Positions 31,540 to 42,859 of a DNA stretch of 64,000 bases are shown in pieces. Origin of the DNA: Leuctra nigra. Its lineage: Eukaryota; Arthropoda; Insecta; Plecoptera; Leuctridae. Under the pieces are notes generated by a model. It made no database searches, was not told the DNA's origin, and worked only from the letters and a program-made list of their open reading frames with translations. Where the stretch lies: assembly GCA_934045905.1 (NCBI GenBank), contig OW203766.1, positions 17,478,309 through 17,542,308 on the forward strand. Reading direction: 5' to 3'. The position numbers and the translations under genes were made by a program. The number at the start of each line of letters is the position of its first letter. Position 1 is the stretch's first letter.

Positions 31540-31992
31540 TAAATATAAATAGTATAAATATAAATAAATTTTATTAGTGTAAAAATATCAGCCAAGTATT
31601 TTCAACTATAAAAAAAATGTAAGAAATCTTAAAATTCATCACTGAAAAGAAGTGATATCAAAAAAAGGGCCAAGTCAAAACTCGATTTTAAAAACCAAAA
31701 TATACTTGGCGCATCGGTTTTTAGGGCAATATTGGTATATTATATGTATAGATTTAAGTAGATTTTATGTATATTTCACATCTGGCCTATACGTATATAC
31801 TATCAAGGTATATGCACGATGCGCCAAGTATATTTTGGTTTTTAAAATCAAGTTTTGACTTGGACCATTTTTTGATATCACTTCTTTTCAGTGCTAAATT
31901 TTAAGATTTCTTCTATTTTTTATAGTTGACAAGACTTGGCTGGTATTTTTACTTTAATATAATTTATTTATATTTATACTATTTATAATTTA
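31537..31992. repeat. Palindrome related to family 1, about 456 bp
   Basis: Core arms of about 150 bp (AAAAATATCAGCCAAGT on the left, ACTTGGCTGGTATTTTT on the right) are diverged copies of the palindromes at 3337 and 26994. Outer AT-rich arms extend the symmetry to about 31537 and 31992. No family 1 body is attached, so the palindrome can exist alone. Confidence 0.7.
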
Positions 31993-33294
31993 TGGTTAGA
32001 TTAATACATCAACAATGACAATAAATATAAATGGACACTCAAAATACCTTCCAAATGTACTTTGAAGCCAATAGTAAATGGACCCCAGGTGACTACTCGC
32101 GTTGCAAAATGACAGGTGACTGCAGGCGGGTTAATTAAAATTAATCCTTGATTTGTATATAATATTGACAAATAAATAATGTGGACGACAAACAAACAAA
32201 CAAACAAACATTAAAAAAAAACTAAAGCTGAAAATATCAAATATTATACCATCTTAAATATTACAAGTTGTGACAGGGGTAGGATATTTTTTTAATTTGA
32301 CTTTCAACAGTTTTATACAAAAGGAAAGTATAAACATGAACTTTGCTTATTATTGCCAATATATTGCCAGTATATTGCCAGTGAATTGATCTATGAACAT
32401 ATTGCGAGTCTTTTACTAACCACGTGGACCTCGGGATGCAGCAAAGTTACATAGTCACATATTCCGATAACGTTGCAGGTGTGGGATACTCCCTCTCTCT
32501 TCCTCTCTCTCTCTCTCTCTCGCATGGAAGATCATAGAGACCTTTATTATCTAATTAACTGAAATATTAGTTTAATATTCCCCATTGACGGCCCATTTGT
32601 ATAAAAACTCGTTCCGAATTTAGGATTCAAAAATAATTAGGAAACGGTAGTATTTAGTAAAAAAATTAACTTTTATCTATTACAATTATCTAGAAAATTA
32701 TTTTCTATCTTTATCTATTATCTATAGATGATTTATTGGAAATTTATTGGAAATAAATGGAAACGACAGCTTATGAAAAGAGAGAAAATACTGGAAAAAA
32801 TATGGTATGAAAATTTAAAAGATTTAGGAACTTTAATTCTCTACGAGTACATCCGAACAAAAAAATAGTTACCTATGAGTACATTCCTAACATCGTTCTG
32901 TTAATTTATCCAAGGCGAATTATGAAGTAAATTCACTGCATACTGAAGATTATCAATATTTTCAGTCAATATTAGTTTATTTTGCAGTGATTCATTAATA
33001 TTTATTTATCAATCCAAGATTCCACCACAATGTGTTGGAATCTTGGATTAATATCTCAACATTTCGTTGGAAAGATGAAGAAAGAGCGCATGTTTTGCCG
33101 ACAACATTGTGTCAGGTTTGAGGAAGATTAAATAATTATAGACGTTTTTTTTGCAGTTCTTTTCTGCGTAGATTAGTTCCATCAGAAGTGTCTTAATTTA
33201 TCTGATGAGTGAGAAGTATTTGCTAAACTGAACCCTTCCAAGTGAAAAGGTGTATTATTTTGGTTGATAAGGCACGTGACATACTTTGGTCTTA
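31993..33294. other. AT-rich stretch without a gene
   Basis: It contains a CT-rich microsatellite at about 32490-32522 and otherwise AT-rich sequence. No splice structure, domain or repeat was recognised. Confidence 0.5.
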
Positions 33295-33366
33295 ACCTCC
33301 GGTTAGATTCGAGCCCACGACCTTTAGATTGTTGGTAAATTGTTCTACCAACTGAGCTACGAAGAA
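33295..33366 (-). tRNA. tRNA-like sequence, probably a pseudogene or SINE head
   Basis: On the minus strand TAGCTCAGTTGGTAGAAC (A box and D arm) is followed by GGTCGTGGGCTCGAATCT (variable loop, T arm and B box). The 7-base ends TTCTTCG and CGGAGGT can pair at six of seven positions, two as G-U. The anticodon stem does not pair well (two of five) and the T stem has mismatches, so a functional tRNA is unlikely. Confidence 0.4.
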
Positions 33367-34324
33367 TAAGAAATATTCAAATATGCAGATTATAATACCA
33401 ACTGAAAGTTGAAAATACTTATTTTCAGGTAGATCGCTGGACATTAAACTAGGAAAAAAATTGAAAACAATACCAAAGTGCTCTATTTTGCTATTTTTTT
33501 TTGTTTAAATTATAAACCAAAAACGATTTTTTTGCCTATACCTTATGTGTTAGGAAGGCAATAAATTGAAATCTCATTATAAGACAGTCATTGCAAGTCA
33601 AATGATATTTTATGATTCTTTTATTACTTAAATGTACCTAGTTGAAATGTTGGGAAAAGTCATTCATGATCGTAATTTCAAAAAATAAATATTTTTGTGG
33701 TTTCGATCGGTTGAGCCTTAATAGCGTCTTGTCATTAGGAGTTGAAGATATACTGAGTTAATTAGAAAACAGCAAGGCATTAAATACAGGTTGGTTGGAA
33801 TATCCATGCTACTATCTAGTAACAATGGAAAACATTAAAATCATTGTAGTACATTCTTGTGATAAGACTTTTGTTGGATGATTATCCATAGCAATAAGTC
33901 GTTTAGTGATTGGATAATCTACACGGTAAAATCGAATCGATTAATCGATTACGCAAATTAACTCGATTAATGGTTTTTACCTTCCAATAATCAATATTAA
34001 ACTACCTGATACAGCTAAAATTTCGTAAATTCCCCTCAAAAATTCAAATTTCATACTCATTTCTGCGCTTGCGCTGGGCACTGCTCGTCTTTCATTGATT
34101 TCTGAACGTACCCAATAGACGATTCCATAAAGTATCTGAGTGGCTCTGGTTTATAAGAAAATTTAATAGTGTAGTGTGTCAACAATGAGTTACACACTCT
34201 ATTGTATCATGGAATTGGCTAAGTTTACATGTAATTTTTATTTTCAGGGCCATTTTACAAATACTCTGCTTAATTTTAAATAGTAGATTACTATTATGGC
34301 AACAACCTTAGATATTATTTGAAT

Positions 34325-34390
34325 AATCAAGCGAGCGGAGCAAGCGACGACTCCACTTGAAACTTCTGGCTCAAATCGCTCATCGCTATT
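34325..34390 (-). mobile_element. 3' end fragment of a family 2-related element
   Basis: AATCAAGCGAGCGGAGCAAG followed by CTCCACTTGAAACTTCTGGC is the inverse of the 3' end at about 51785-51835 (GCTCCGCTCGCTTGAT). The rest is not clearly related. Confidence 0.4.
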
Positions 34391-34559
34391 CTGGAAATAA
34401 CGTCACAGAGTTTTGAATTATTTGGAATAACATTGGTACGTATACTTCATGCTATTAATTTCATGAGTATCAACGGGAATTTGGGAATAAAACTCACTTT
34501 TCTTTTCAATCTTCCGACAAGTGGTTGAAAGTATATAGGTTTGTCCCTCACTTTCTCGC

Positions 34560-34918
34560 ATTCTGTGGCCTTGAAGAGTTTTTTAATCGATTTTTATAAA
34601 TATTTTTTCCAATGTAATTGTTATCAAAATAAGGCTTTGTACGAGTATTCAGAACAGTTCAATGAAAATAATTCCATATCTTGTAATGGTTTTTAGATTT
34701 ACTTTGTTCTACAGATGTTTAGTGCCCGAATATTAGTAAAATTATGGCACTAAACATCTGCAGGACGATATAAAACTAATAAATTATTCCAAACTATGAA
34801 ATTATTTTCATTGAACTGTTCTGAATTCTCGTACAAAGCCCTATTTTCTTAACAATTACATTGGTAAAAGATATTGATAAAAATCGATTAAAAAACTCTT
34901 CAAGGCCACGCTCACTAC
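34560..34918. repeat. Foldback element, diverged copy of 7777-8152
   Basis: It runs from TGTGGCCTTGAAGAGTTTT to AAAACTCTTCAAGGCCACG with internal GTGCCCGAATATTAG near the centre. Same arms and order as the 7777-8152 element, with more mismatches. Confidence 0.75.
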
Positions 34919-34939
34919 TTAGGATTAGAAACTCTAAAA

Positions 34940-35481
34940 TTGAATGCTGGGCCGGAAGAACCATGAAACCAACATTTCTTTTTCGAAATAGGTTTTTTGT
35001 GGAATTAGCAAGTGCATGTCTAGGTCTATCCACTGCCACCTTAAAATATTGATTTTTTAAATGTTGGCATTATGAATTGATCATGAATGTTGGCTGCCAT
35101 GGAAGAACTATGAATGTGATTCTAGATAGCCGACGGTGCGGACTGCATTGTGTCACCAAAACTGTTAATTTCATTTAAATAAAAGGAATACAACAAAACT
35201 GGTGGATGTATAATCAACGAAAAGTATTTGAGGAACTCGGAGGAAGAGTATATATACAAACCGAAAAGGTACTTAAATATTACCCTTTCCAAATAAATAA
35301 GTGTTTGTAATAAATTTCGTGTTCAGGTACCCATTTATTGAATGAAACCTATATTATAACATCCATAATATATCATCCAAAATAAGTAATTGTGATAATA
35401 AATATTGTGAAATAGTTTTTGGCTATTTACTCAGAATAATGAAATTGTTGGTTTCATGGTTCTTCCGGCCCAGCATTCAAA
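34940..35481. mobile_element. 542-bp element with perfect 34-bp terminal inverted repeats
   Basis: The left end 34940-34973 (TTGAATGCTGGGCCGGAAGA onward) is a perfect reverse complement of 35448-35481. The interior is AT-rich with no transposase. Perfect termini suggest recent movement. It abuts the foldback at 34560-34918. No clear target duplication is visible. Confidence 0.75.
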
Positions 35482-36024
35482 AGAAGATGGATCATAACAT
35501 GATGCATTCTTTTGCAAGAATATATTCAAGCGTATAAATCCCTACAAAAGTTGAACGACATAACTTTCGTTTTAACAATACATTTTCTAAAAAATTAAGC
35601 CAAACATCAATTTAGTGAGACTCGTCGCCTGTCCACCACAAGATCAATGTTTTACATTGGAAATAACATACTAAATAATGCATTGCCCTGCTAAACTCAC
35701 ACGACACGCCAAATAAACACGCATATTCAGGCTGTTATGAGTAACACCTGACAGATTGACGTTGCTCGCGCGTCACAGCATCATTCCGCGAAGTTTCCTC
35801 TCTGTACCAAGTAATCGGATCCACTCATCTGTGTGTACCTTGTGGCACCTACGTCACGAACCTCTTCAGTCCAGACTCCGCCAGTTCACACACGTAACTG
35901 ATAGGTACTTGTGAACCAGACGGATGCTGGAATACAAGTGATTCATCCCAGCTCTTTGTTTATAATTGTGTTGATGGACGACTTGACGTATTGTCTGTGA
36001 ATAATTCTGTACATATGAAGCAGA

Positions 36025-36130
36025 AGGTCGGAAGTCCATTTCAATGATTCTTGAGGTGAGCTCAAATAATAGAATGTCTGCCTTATTTGTATTGTGACAC
36101 CAGTCATATGAATGAAAATGCTTTATTAAA
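36025..36130 (+). repeat. Dispersed repeat segment (second copy at 39240-39350)
   Basis: GTCCATTTCAATGATTCTTG and GACACCAGTCATATGAATGA here match GTCCATTTCGATGATTCTTA and GACACCAGTCATTTGAAAGA in the second copy, with similar spacing. This explains the minus-strand open frame over the segment. Confidence 0.5.
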
Positions 36131-37440
36131 ATGTTACACTTCCGTATCTTTTCCATTGATAGATTGATTACATGATTCCCAGAGTGTAACTAAAGGTCGA
36201 GGAAATGCTTCGGGTCTCTGCTTTTACAGAATTATACTGACGATTGAAAATGATGATAATGATGATGGAGATGATGATGTGAGGATGATGAGGATGATTG
36301 GCGGTGGTTAATGACGAAAGTATTCTGAAGATAAAAGAATAAACCTGTGTATAATGAGTGTCAGCCTAAGAAGCCATCAAGATTACCATCTTGAGAGGGA
36401 ATTTAAGAAATGCAAACCTTCTGTCATTATATGATGAATTCCAAGGAGCGAGTGACCACTCTTGCCCCCCCCCCCCCTTCCCACAGCAATGACAGGCAAC
36501 CGAGATGTCATTCTAAACGAACGTCTTTGATATGTTTCTTGGACCTCATCTTTGTTACAATTTTATTCTATTACACCTCAATGAATGGAGATGCTCAAAA
36601 AATAAATAGAAAGTATAGAGATGCTCGCTATAGAAAGTAAAAGTGGAGTCCACTATAAAGAAATCCTTATTTTCATAGAAGTAAGAACATGTAACATATC
36701 TCATATGAATAAAGATTAGGTATTTGAGACCGATCCTACAGAGCGATGTTTTCTCGTGTTTTCTCAGTCAAATTGCAGATACTGGAAAAGTTAATTATTA
36801 TTAATAATTCAATACCACATCCTTCACCATCATTATTATAAATAATATTGAACTTGAGTCGCAATTTCCCAAAAAAATGTACAAATTCAGCAGTAGCGTC
36901 ATTTTAATCTTTCACGCAATAGAAACGAAATTCGGAGTCTGAAAGGGTCACATTTGGGATAAAGAAGTAACAAAATAATATGGAATTTTGGAATTCTGGT
37001 TATTTGGGATTATTTGTAGGATAATGCCTGGCAGTTTATACCTAAATTATCTATGAAGTAAAGTACTAGGTATTGTAACATAAGTATGGTAGATATTTAA
37101 AATAAAATATAAATTTTGAGATTTTGGGTAACATTTGGGAAATTGGGAATACATAATGTTCAAGTCAGTTCGAATTGTGGTGTAATTGAAAAATTAGAAA
37201 AAGAGCGCAAATTAAAAAAAACAATAAGAGAAAGAGCGAAAAAAAATGTTTTTTTTAGTTTCGCAAGCGGGGTGGCTCTTGACCTCCCGTCTCCGAACCC
37301 AGCTAGTTTCGCCCCTAAACGGCGTCCTCAACACGTCAAAGAAGCCGTGATCTTGGCGCATTCTAAGTAAACCAACATAACCAGTGTACAAACAAGGTGA
37401 TGGTTATTAAACAGTGTGTTAGCGTCGTTTAGCACGATTA
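36131..37440. other. No gene seen upstream of the peritrophin-like gene
   Basis: A GAT-rich microsatellite (about 36244-36296), a C run at about 36467 and AT-rich sequence. A GC-richer patch at about 37255-37370 is open on the plus strand but shows no family features. Confidence 0.45.
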
Positions 37441-37452
37441 TCCTCGGTGACC

Positions 37453-37491
37453 GATATAACCCGAGTGTCGCGGTGGCTCAACCGATCAGTT
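37453..37491 (+). promoter_or_regulatory. Predicted core promoter of the peritrophin-like gene
   Basis: A TATA-like GATATAAC at 37453-37460 lies 33 bp upstream of an arthropod-type initiator TCAGTT (A at 37488). The start codon follows 25 bases after that A. The spacing matches the esterase promoter at 55487. Confidence 0.45.
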
Positions 37492-37512
37492 CGCTCTCAA
37501 CCATCCTGTGAC

Positions 37513-37586
37513 ATGTACAAGCTGTGGACAGTGCTGCTCGTGGCGGCAATGTGGGGAGTTCAGGCAGAGATTGGTAATTCAAAGGG
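37513..37586 (+). CDS. Peritrophin-like gene exon 1 (signal peptide)
   Basis: ATG at 37513, 24 codons plus two bases, donor AAAGGG|GTATGT. A weaker donor inside (ATTG|GTAATT) leaves phase 1 and leads to a stop in exon 2, so the later donor was chosen. Confidence 0.75.
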
Positions 37587-40500
37587 GTATGTATTAAATA
37601 TCATACATGCCTTATTAAAAAAAAAAAAAAAATCATTAGGAAAACAGACGTAATTGTAGGATTTGATCATTCATTTCATATTTCAATGCATTTATATTTT
37701 AGTACTTTTTTTTCATGTAAATTATGGCAAAAATTATAACAATTTTATGTAAAACTTTGCAGAAACCTAATTTGTATGGACGAAAAAATAAATAAGTTAG
37801 TTAAAATAATATGTACAAAAAATGTGTTTAATATTTTTTACAAATGTAGTTGTCACCTTTAAATCAATGTCAAATCTTAATTTTTGAACAATAGTTTCCG
37901 AGTGAATTTTTTTTCTAAAAAATAATGCATATTCTAAATTAATACTTTTGTAAAAAGGTAAATAACGAGTTCAGCTCTGTTTAAAACTATTTTATTTATC
38001 TTGTGTCTTTTAACGTAGCGCATTGAAATCTCCAAAACCTAACAAGACTGTTATAAAAACTCAAGTAAATATTTATTCAAATAAGTATGTATTAATTGAG
38101 CCCATGGCCTAAGATAATAAATATAATTGTTGATGCATACAGTCCTTGCAGTACCCCAGCATGCCCAGTCCTTATTGTCGTAGAAAGCTCATAGTGAACA
38201 AACCTGCCCAGAATGCTATTAAAACAGTTGTATAGAACCAAATACACCTATTATGATCAAACATAACATAACATCACATGTCGTTTTGTTATATCCTAAG
38301 ACAGGTGAAACACAATTCTTTTATTACTTAATCGCATTGCATTCATTCAATGTTACGTACCAATTACAGCCACTTAACCGGTCATCATATGTCATTTACT
38401 AGACAATAAATTACAGCAAAAGCAACTTGTCTTTCGAAACACGTTGGAAAGCCGGCTCTTCCATGAAAACTCTATAAGAACTAATAACTAACAATATCAT
38501 AACATAACTGACATGATTTTCATGTTCTTGTTCTAGATCGCAACCGGGCCCGCTGTGCTGGGGGCCCGGGATCTGGCCCCATCCCGAGAGTTGCCGACTC
38601 TTCACGATCTGTCAGTTGAGATATGAGGTCAGGGGTCAACTGTTTATCTGTCCGGAGAACACGGGATTCTCGACCAAGCATTTGAGATGTATCGCAGAAG
38701 TGCTGGTAGGTCAAGAATAGCAATCAGGAATATCAATCAACATTAATCAAATGATTGATGTTGACAAATTATAAATCATTTTGATGACAACATGAATGTT
38801 TGATGACAATTCAATGTTTACTTTTTTAAAATTTTGTATTTATAAATAAATATAATCTAGTGGGGGCGGTCGCTCCAAGTCCGCCAAGTCGTACGGAGCG
38901 CATACTTTCAAACCACATCGTTTAAAATGTCTAATATAAAGGCTGGGAGCTACCAAATACTTTTACACTAGAGATATTTAAAGTCATTTTCGTCTACTGG
39001 ATCTTAAAAATGAAATATTTTGAGCTTTGACCCACTATATATTCCATATATCCCTAGTTGGCCAACAGTAATATTGCTAACAGGGATTTTTTGTGTCAAA
39101 CGTTGTTTTCAAACATAAAAATAGTTCATTCATTATTGTTCATCGTTATTGAATAATTTCGAGATATTGTTTTTAAATATAACAAAAAGAATATAAATAT
39201 ATCGGTTATAACTTTTGATATTAAATCTGTGCCTTAAAGGTAGAAGGCCCGACGTCCATTTCGATGATTCTTAAGACGAATTCAAAACCAGTCATTCTGC
39301 CTTCATTTTATTCGTAACAGATGACACCAGTCATTTGAAAGAAAATACTTAGGTAGTAAAATTTCAAATTTCTCGCAATTTTGCGAGCTTTATTACCTAC
39401 AAAAAGTGGTCTATGCGTAATCGAGAAAATGCACAATCTCTGAGGAACAGAAATATCACATGAGGGTTCGAGGGTTACGTCTGCTCTCTGTGATGTAATA
39501 GTTACTCGCCGACGCTAAGCGTCGCGTCACGAAACCGACGTCAAGCTCAGCTAATAGACGCTAACGAGCAGATTGTTTGCTGAACGTCACTGACTGACAT
39601 CCAAAGAGAAACGGATAATGAAAGAGAAATCATCTCAAGTGTGCGATATTGAACTGTGCTTCATAGCATTTCACTTCGTAGCCCATCATTTCGTTGTTAA
39701 TTATTCGACAATTACGAGCATTTTAAAATAGGATATGCTTTGAGTGAAAAAGCGTATGGAAAATAGTGAAATGACTATTCAACAAATGTAGTACTTTTTG
39801 TTTGATTATGGTTCAGTGACAAGCTCGAGGAGGTTTTAAAACCTGACTTACACCAAAGCTTATCACCCTAGATAGATCATTTTATGTGATAACACAATTT
39901 TTGTTTTTATTCCATATTTCTACAAAGCCAATCGGCTTTTCTGTGGATTAATAAACTAAAAATTTGTGAAAACAAAGAAATACGTTTTACAAGCAAATCA
40001 ACAAAAAACAGAATAACTTAATCCAAAAACAAATTTAATTAAATATTATCAACGTATTCATGTAACCATGATTTCACATCGTTTTATGCAACTTTAATGG
40101 CGTAATGATTTAATTTCCTGGTGAGACTGATTGAAAATGTAAGGACATATATCAGTTTTCACACCTCCTCACATACTCAAATCATGTTGTTCAATTATTG
40201 TTTCACATACATGCCATGCTGATCTGTTTTTATTTGTTAAAAAGTCTTGATTCGAGTTCTGATTGAAAACTTTTCTCTCCATCAGGTTCCTAACTGCCTG
40301 AAGATGTCATCTCTGAACGCCAACTTTGACTCCTCGTCCGCCATCCGCATCGAACCCGAGACCACCGAGACGACGGCCAACGCGTGTGACAGCGTCGCGA
40401 CGCCGTACTGTCGCAACGACGACGTCCTCGTGCTCTGCGGTCCGAACAGGAAGTACATGGGCGTCGTTAACTGCGCCTCGCAGAAGGAGGTGAGAATGTC

Positions 40501-42308
40501 GCAATGTGACACATTCAACATTAGGAAAGAATTCACGAAAAGTTGCGCATTCTTCTGATATTCATTTTATTTATTTATTGTGGTACCTGCCAGAGGCAGG
40601 ATAGCTTAGGCTATTGCAGGGCTACATTATAGGTGCCCACTTTAGCCGTATACAGAAGTTTGATTAGACACTGAACATTACTACTCGTACCAGGTGTGTT
40701 AGGACATTAATATCAAATAGTGAGCATAAACAGAGTAGAGTACAAAAAAAATTGTCAAGAATTACCGAATTGTCAAGAATTACCATGAAATGAAATTGGT
40801 TCACACAAACACTTAAATAAAGTAAACTTTTTAATAAAGTCCTTACATTTATTCCAAAATATCTGGCCGTGTGAATGACAAATTTCTATTGTTTTGGACG
40901 CAACTGGCGAAGCTATTTTGGATGTTAAACATGTTTTACTTATTTTCAGTGAGAAATAAATTAAAATCAAACTTTAAGCTAAAATCTTTTACGAAATCTG
41001 TGATCAAAATGGTCAGAAACTCACTATAATATTTTATACATTTGATATCTGAAACAATCAAAATTCTAATTCTAATGATTTACATACAGTTTCCTATTCA
41101 AAATTTATATTTTCTTCATTCCCCACTACAAATATACAGGTTTCTGTCTATTGTTCATTACAAGTTGTTTGTATTTTATTAATTTAGTTAATAATTTAAA
41201 ATCCTGCAGATAAGCCTTTTGTTGGATTTGTAGAATGTTTTGAGAATGAGTATTGTATGCAATATTCCTTTTTGTGACAATAATTTAATATAAAACGGTA
41301 TGAGTATAATAAACATATGTTTGTTTATTTCAGGGCGTTTATGGCCGCTGTGACGCCGACAGCAGATCGTGCGTCCTCGAACAATCATATCTCCGCACAC
41401 CCTCCACGACGACGGTACCAACACCGACGTCGACAACGACGACACCCTACGCCGACGACGCCGACAACATGATCGAGTCCAAATCCGGGGAGGACGACTC
41501 CCAATCCCTCTCCATCGAGATGACACCTGACCCCCACCTCCCCGCCTCCGACGACATCGTCTGCCTCACTCCCGGCCTCCAGTGCTACGACAACGTCACC
41601 ATCATCGACTGTCCCGCCGACCTCTCTGAGCCGAACTTTGTCATGTCGTGCGCGAACATCATCGTCACTTCCGACCGCAACGCCTCTGGTTACTGCAACG
41701 CCGAGAACCCCGCGTGCGTCATGCTCGTCGAGGGGTTCAAGATGAGTCTCGAGATCGCGATCTTCGACTTCGGCGACGAGAAAGACGACCCTCGACTCGC
41801 GCTTGACGAGTTGGACGACGAGTACAACGAGCCGGAGCTCTACGACTCTGATTTGTTGCGGGAATCTTCGGGACCGTTCGACGGACTCTCATGGTTCCGT
41901 GCGGAAAACAAATCCCGGCCGGAACGACGAAGTCCCATCGCCTCCAGCGAGGAGGCCGGGTACAAAGTACCCCAGCCGATCCTAATACCCGCTGGCAACG
42001 GGGAGGCGTTGTCGCATCTCCTGTCCACATGCAAACAAGGCAGCTTGTTCTGTTACGACAACGCTACCTTGCTGGCATGTTCGGGAGATCTGGAGAGTCC
42101 GACGTACGCCGTCGTGTGCGCGGGGGAGGCGGTGTTGGAGAGTGGAGAGCTCATCGAGATGTACTGCGATGTCAAGACGCATAGTTGTCTTGTCGCCTTC
42201 GACGAGGACAGGACGACGACGGAAGAAGAGACCACGACGGAGACGACGACGACGACGACGACGACGGGGGAGGATGAGACCACGACGATTTTCAGTGAAG
42301 AGAGATAA
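37513..42308 (+). CDS. Secreted peritrophin-A/mucin-like protein, 4 exons
   Basis: Exons 37513-37586, 38537-38705, 40286-40489 and 41334-42308 agree in phase (2,0,0), giving 473 residues. Residues 1-18 (MYKLWTVLLVAAMWGVQA) are a signal peptide. A canonical six-Cys peritrophin-A (CBM14) domain follows with Cys 32, 44, 50, 63, 76 and 85. Three more six-Cys units come after it, the first with Cys 115-162, with spacing C-6/7-C-8-C-11/12-C-10/15-C-6-C that differs from CBM14. Thr-rich and acidic linkers and a (TTT)-rich acidic tail suggest mucin-like O-glycosylation. It probably binds chitin in cuticle or gut lining through domain 1. No transmembrane segment is seen. Confidence 0.8.
38537..38705 (+). 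CDS. Peritrophin-like gene exon 2 (CBM14 domain)
   Basis: Acceptor TGTTCTAG and donor GTGCTG|GTAGGT. In the phase set by exon 1 it is open throughout and encodes CWGPGIWPHPESCRLFTICQ and then LFICPENTGFSTKHLRC, the peritrophin-A pattern. The sixth cysteine (VPNC) is supplied by exon 3. It lacks a start codon and is short. Confidence 0.8.
38855..39190 (-). mobile_element. Repeat family 1, copy E (right-end fragment, in peritrophin-like intron 2)
   Basis: ATCTAGTGGGGGCGGTCGCT and CCGCCAAGTCGTACGGAGCG match the inverted family 1 right end with changes. The following sequence is diverged and the left end is missing. Confidence 0.5.
40286..40489 (+). CDS. Peritrophin-like gene exon 3
   Basis: Acceptor CTCCATCAG, 68 codons, donor GAG|GTGAGA. 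It supplies Cys85 closing the CBM14 domain, a Thr-rich linker (ETTETTANA) and the first four cysteines of the second six-Cys unit. Confidence 0.8.
41334..42308 (+). CDS. Peritrophin-like gene exon 4
   Basis: Acceptor TTTATTTCAG, 324 codons to TAA. It finishes the second six-Cys unit, then carries a Thr/Pro linker, the third unit (LQCYDNVTIIDC), an acidic spacer, the fourth unit (LFCYDNATLLAC) and a tail of Thr/Glu coded by ACG repeats. Confidence 0.85.
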   Translation, partial: GVYGRCDADSRSCVLEQSYLRTPSTTTVPTPTSTTTTPYADDADNMIESKSGEDDSQSLSIEMTPDPHLPASDDIVCLTPGLQCYDNVTIIDCPADLSEPNFVMSCANIIVTSDRNASGYCNAENPACVMLVEGFKMSLEIAIFDFGDEKDDPRLALDELDDEYNEPELYDSDLLRESSGPFDGLSWFRAENKSRPERRSPIASSEEAGYKVPQPILIPAGNGEALSHLLSTCKQGSLFCYDNATLLACSGDLESPTYAVVCAGEAVLESGELIEMYCDVKTHSCLVAFDEDRTTTEEETTTETTTTTTTTGEDETTTIFSEER

Positions 42309-42702
42309 GGAGGGGAAGAGTTTACCAAATCACAGAGAGATCTAGAGAGCAGAAACTTTAGTTTTTATTTTGTCTTTGAAGCAGGCCTTCATTGCTATAA
42401 CGAAAATGTCTTAAATATCTGCTGGAACAATAATTGTTGCTCTCCTACAAAATTGCCAGATATTAATATCGACAAACTTCCTTTAATTATAGACTTAGCC
42501 GTCTTCTTCGTCTATTTTTGCAACATAATTATAATTTTATATGCTTTTATCCTTTCACCCTTGAGTCTACTTTCCTTTTTTGACAATATTCTTATGTCAT
42601 TACATTTTGTTATAATTCATTTAGTTTAAAAAAATTGTCTCTTAATTTATCTGCAATTAATTCAAAACATTGTTTTGTATTTAGAGTTTAATTTTGTATT
42701 TA

Positions 42703-42708
42703 AATAAA
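42703..42708 (+). terminator. Peritrophin-like gene polyadenylation signal
   Basis: AATAAA about 395 bases after the stop. Confidence 0.5.
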
Positions 42709-42769
42709 CGTGTTTTCCAAATCGGTTTGTATACTGATTACTGACTCTCCCTCCATTTCGATCACTAAT

Positions 42770-42859
42770 GTCGGTGACAGGCAAAGATGAACCCGCGCTA
42801 GCATGGGCCGCCCTATACCTGGCAATGCTAAACTGGGTTCATCTTTGCCTGTCACCGAC
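42770..42859. repeat. Perfect 25-bp inverted repeat, hairpin of 90 bases
   Basis: 42770-42794 (GTCGGTGACAGGCAAAGATG onward) and 42835-42859 are exact reverse complements. Inside the loop TAGCAT and ATGCTA can pair, extending the stem past a 4x4 internal loop. It could be a pre-miRNA-like hairpin or a tiny MITE. Confidence 0.7.

Noticed and set aside
33295..33366. Functional tRNA gene
   Set aside because: A and B boxes and the acceptor stem are present, but the anticodon stem and T stem do not pair properly, so it is kept only as tRNA-like.
35866..36156. Minus-strand frame of 96 codons upstream of the peritrophin-like gene
   Set aside because: Part of it is a dispersed repeat also present at about 39240-39350, and no splice sites or domain support it.
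37255..37370. GC-richer open segment upstream of the peritrophin-like promoter
   Set aside because: It lies before the predicted transcription start, has no usable donor in frame and shows no domain.
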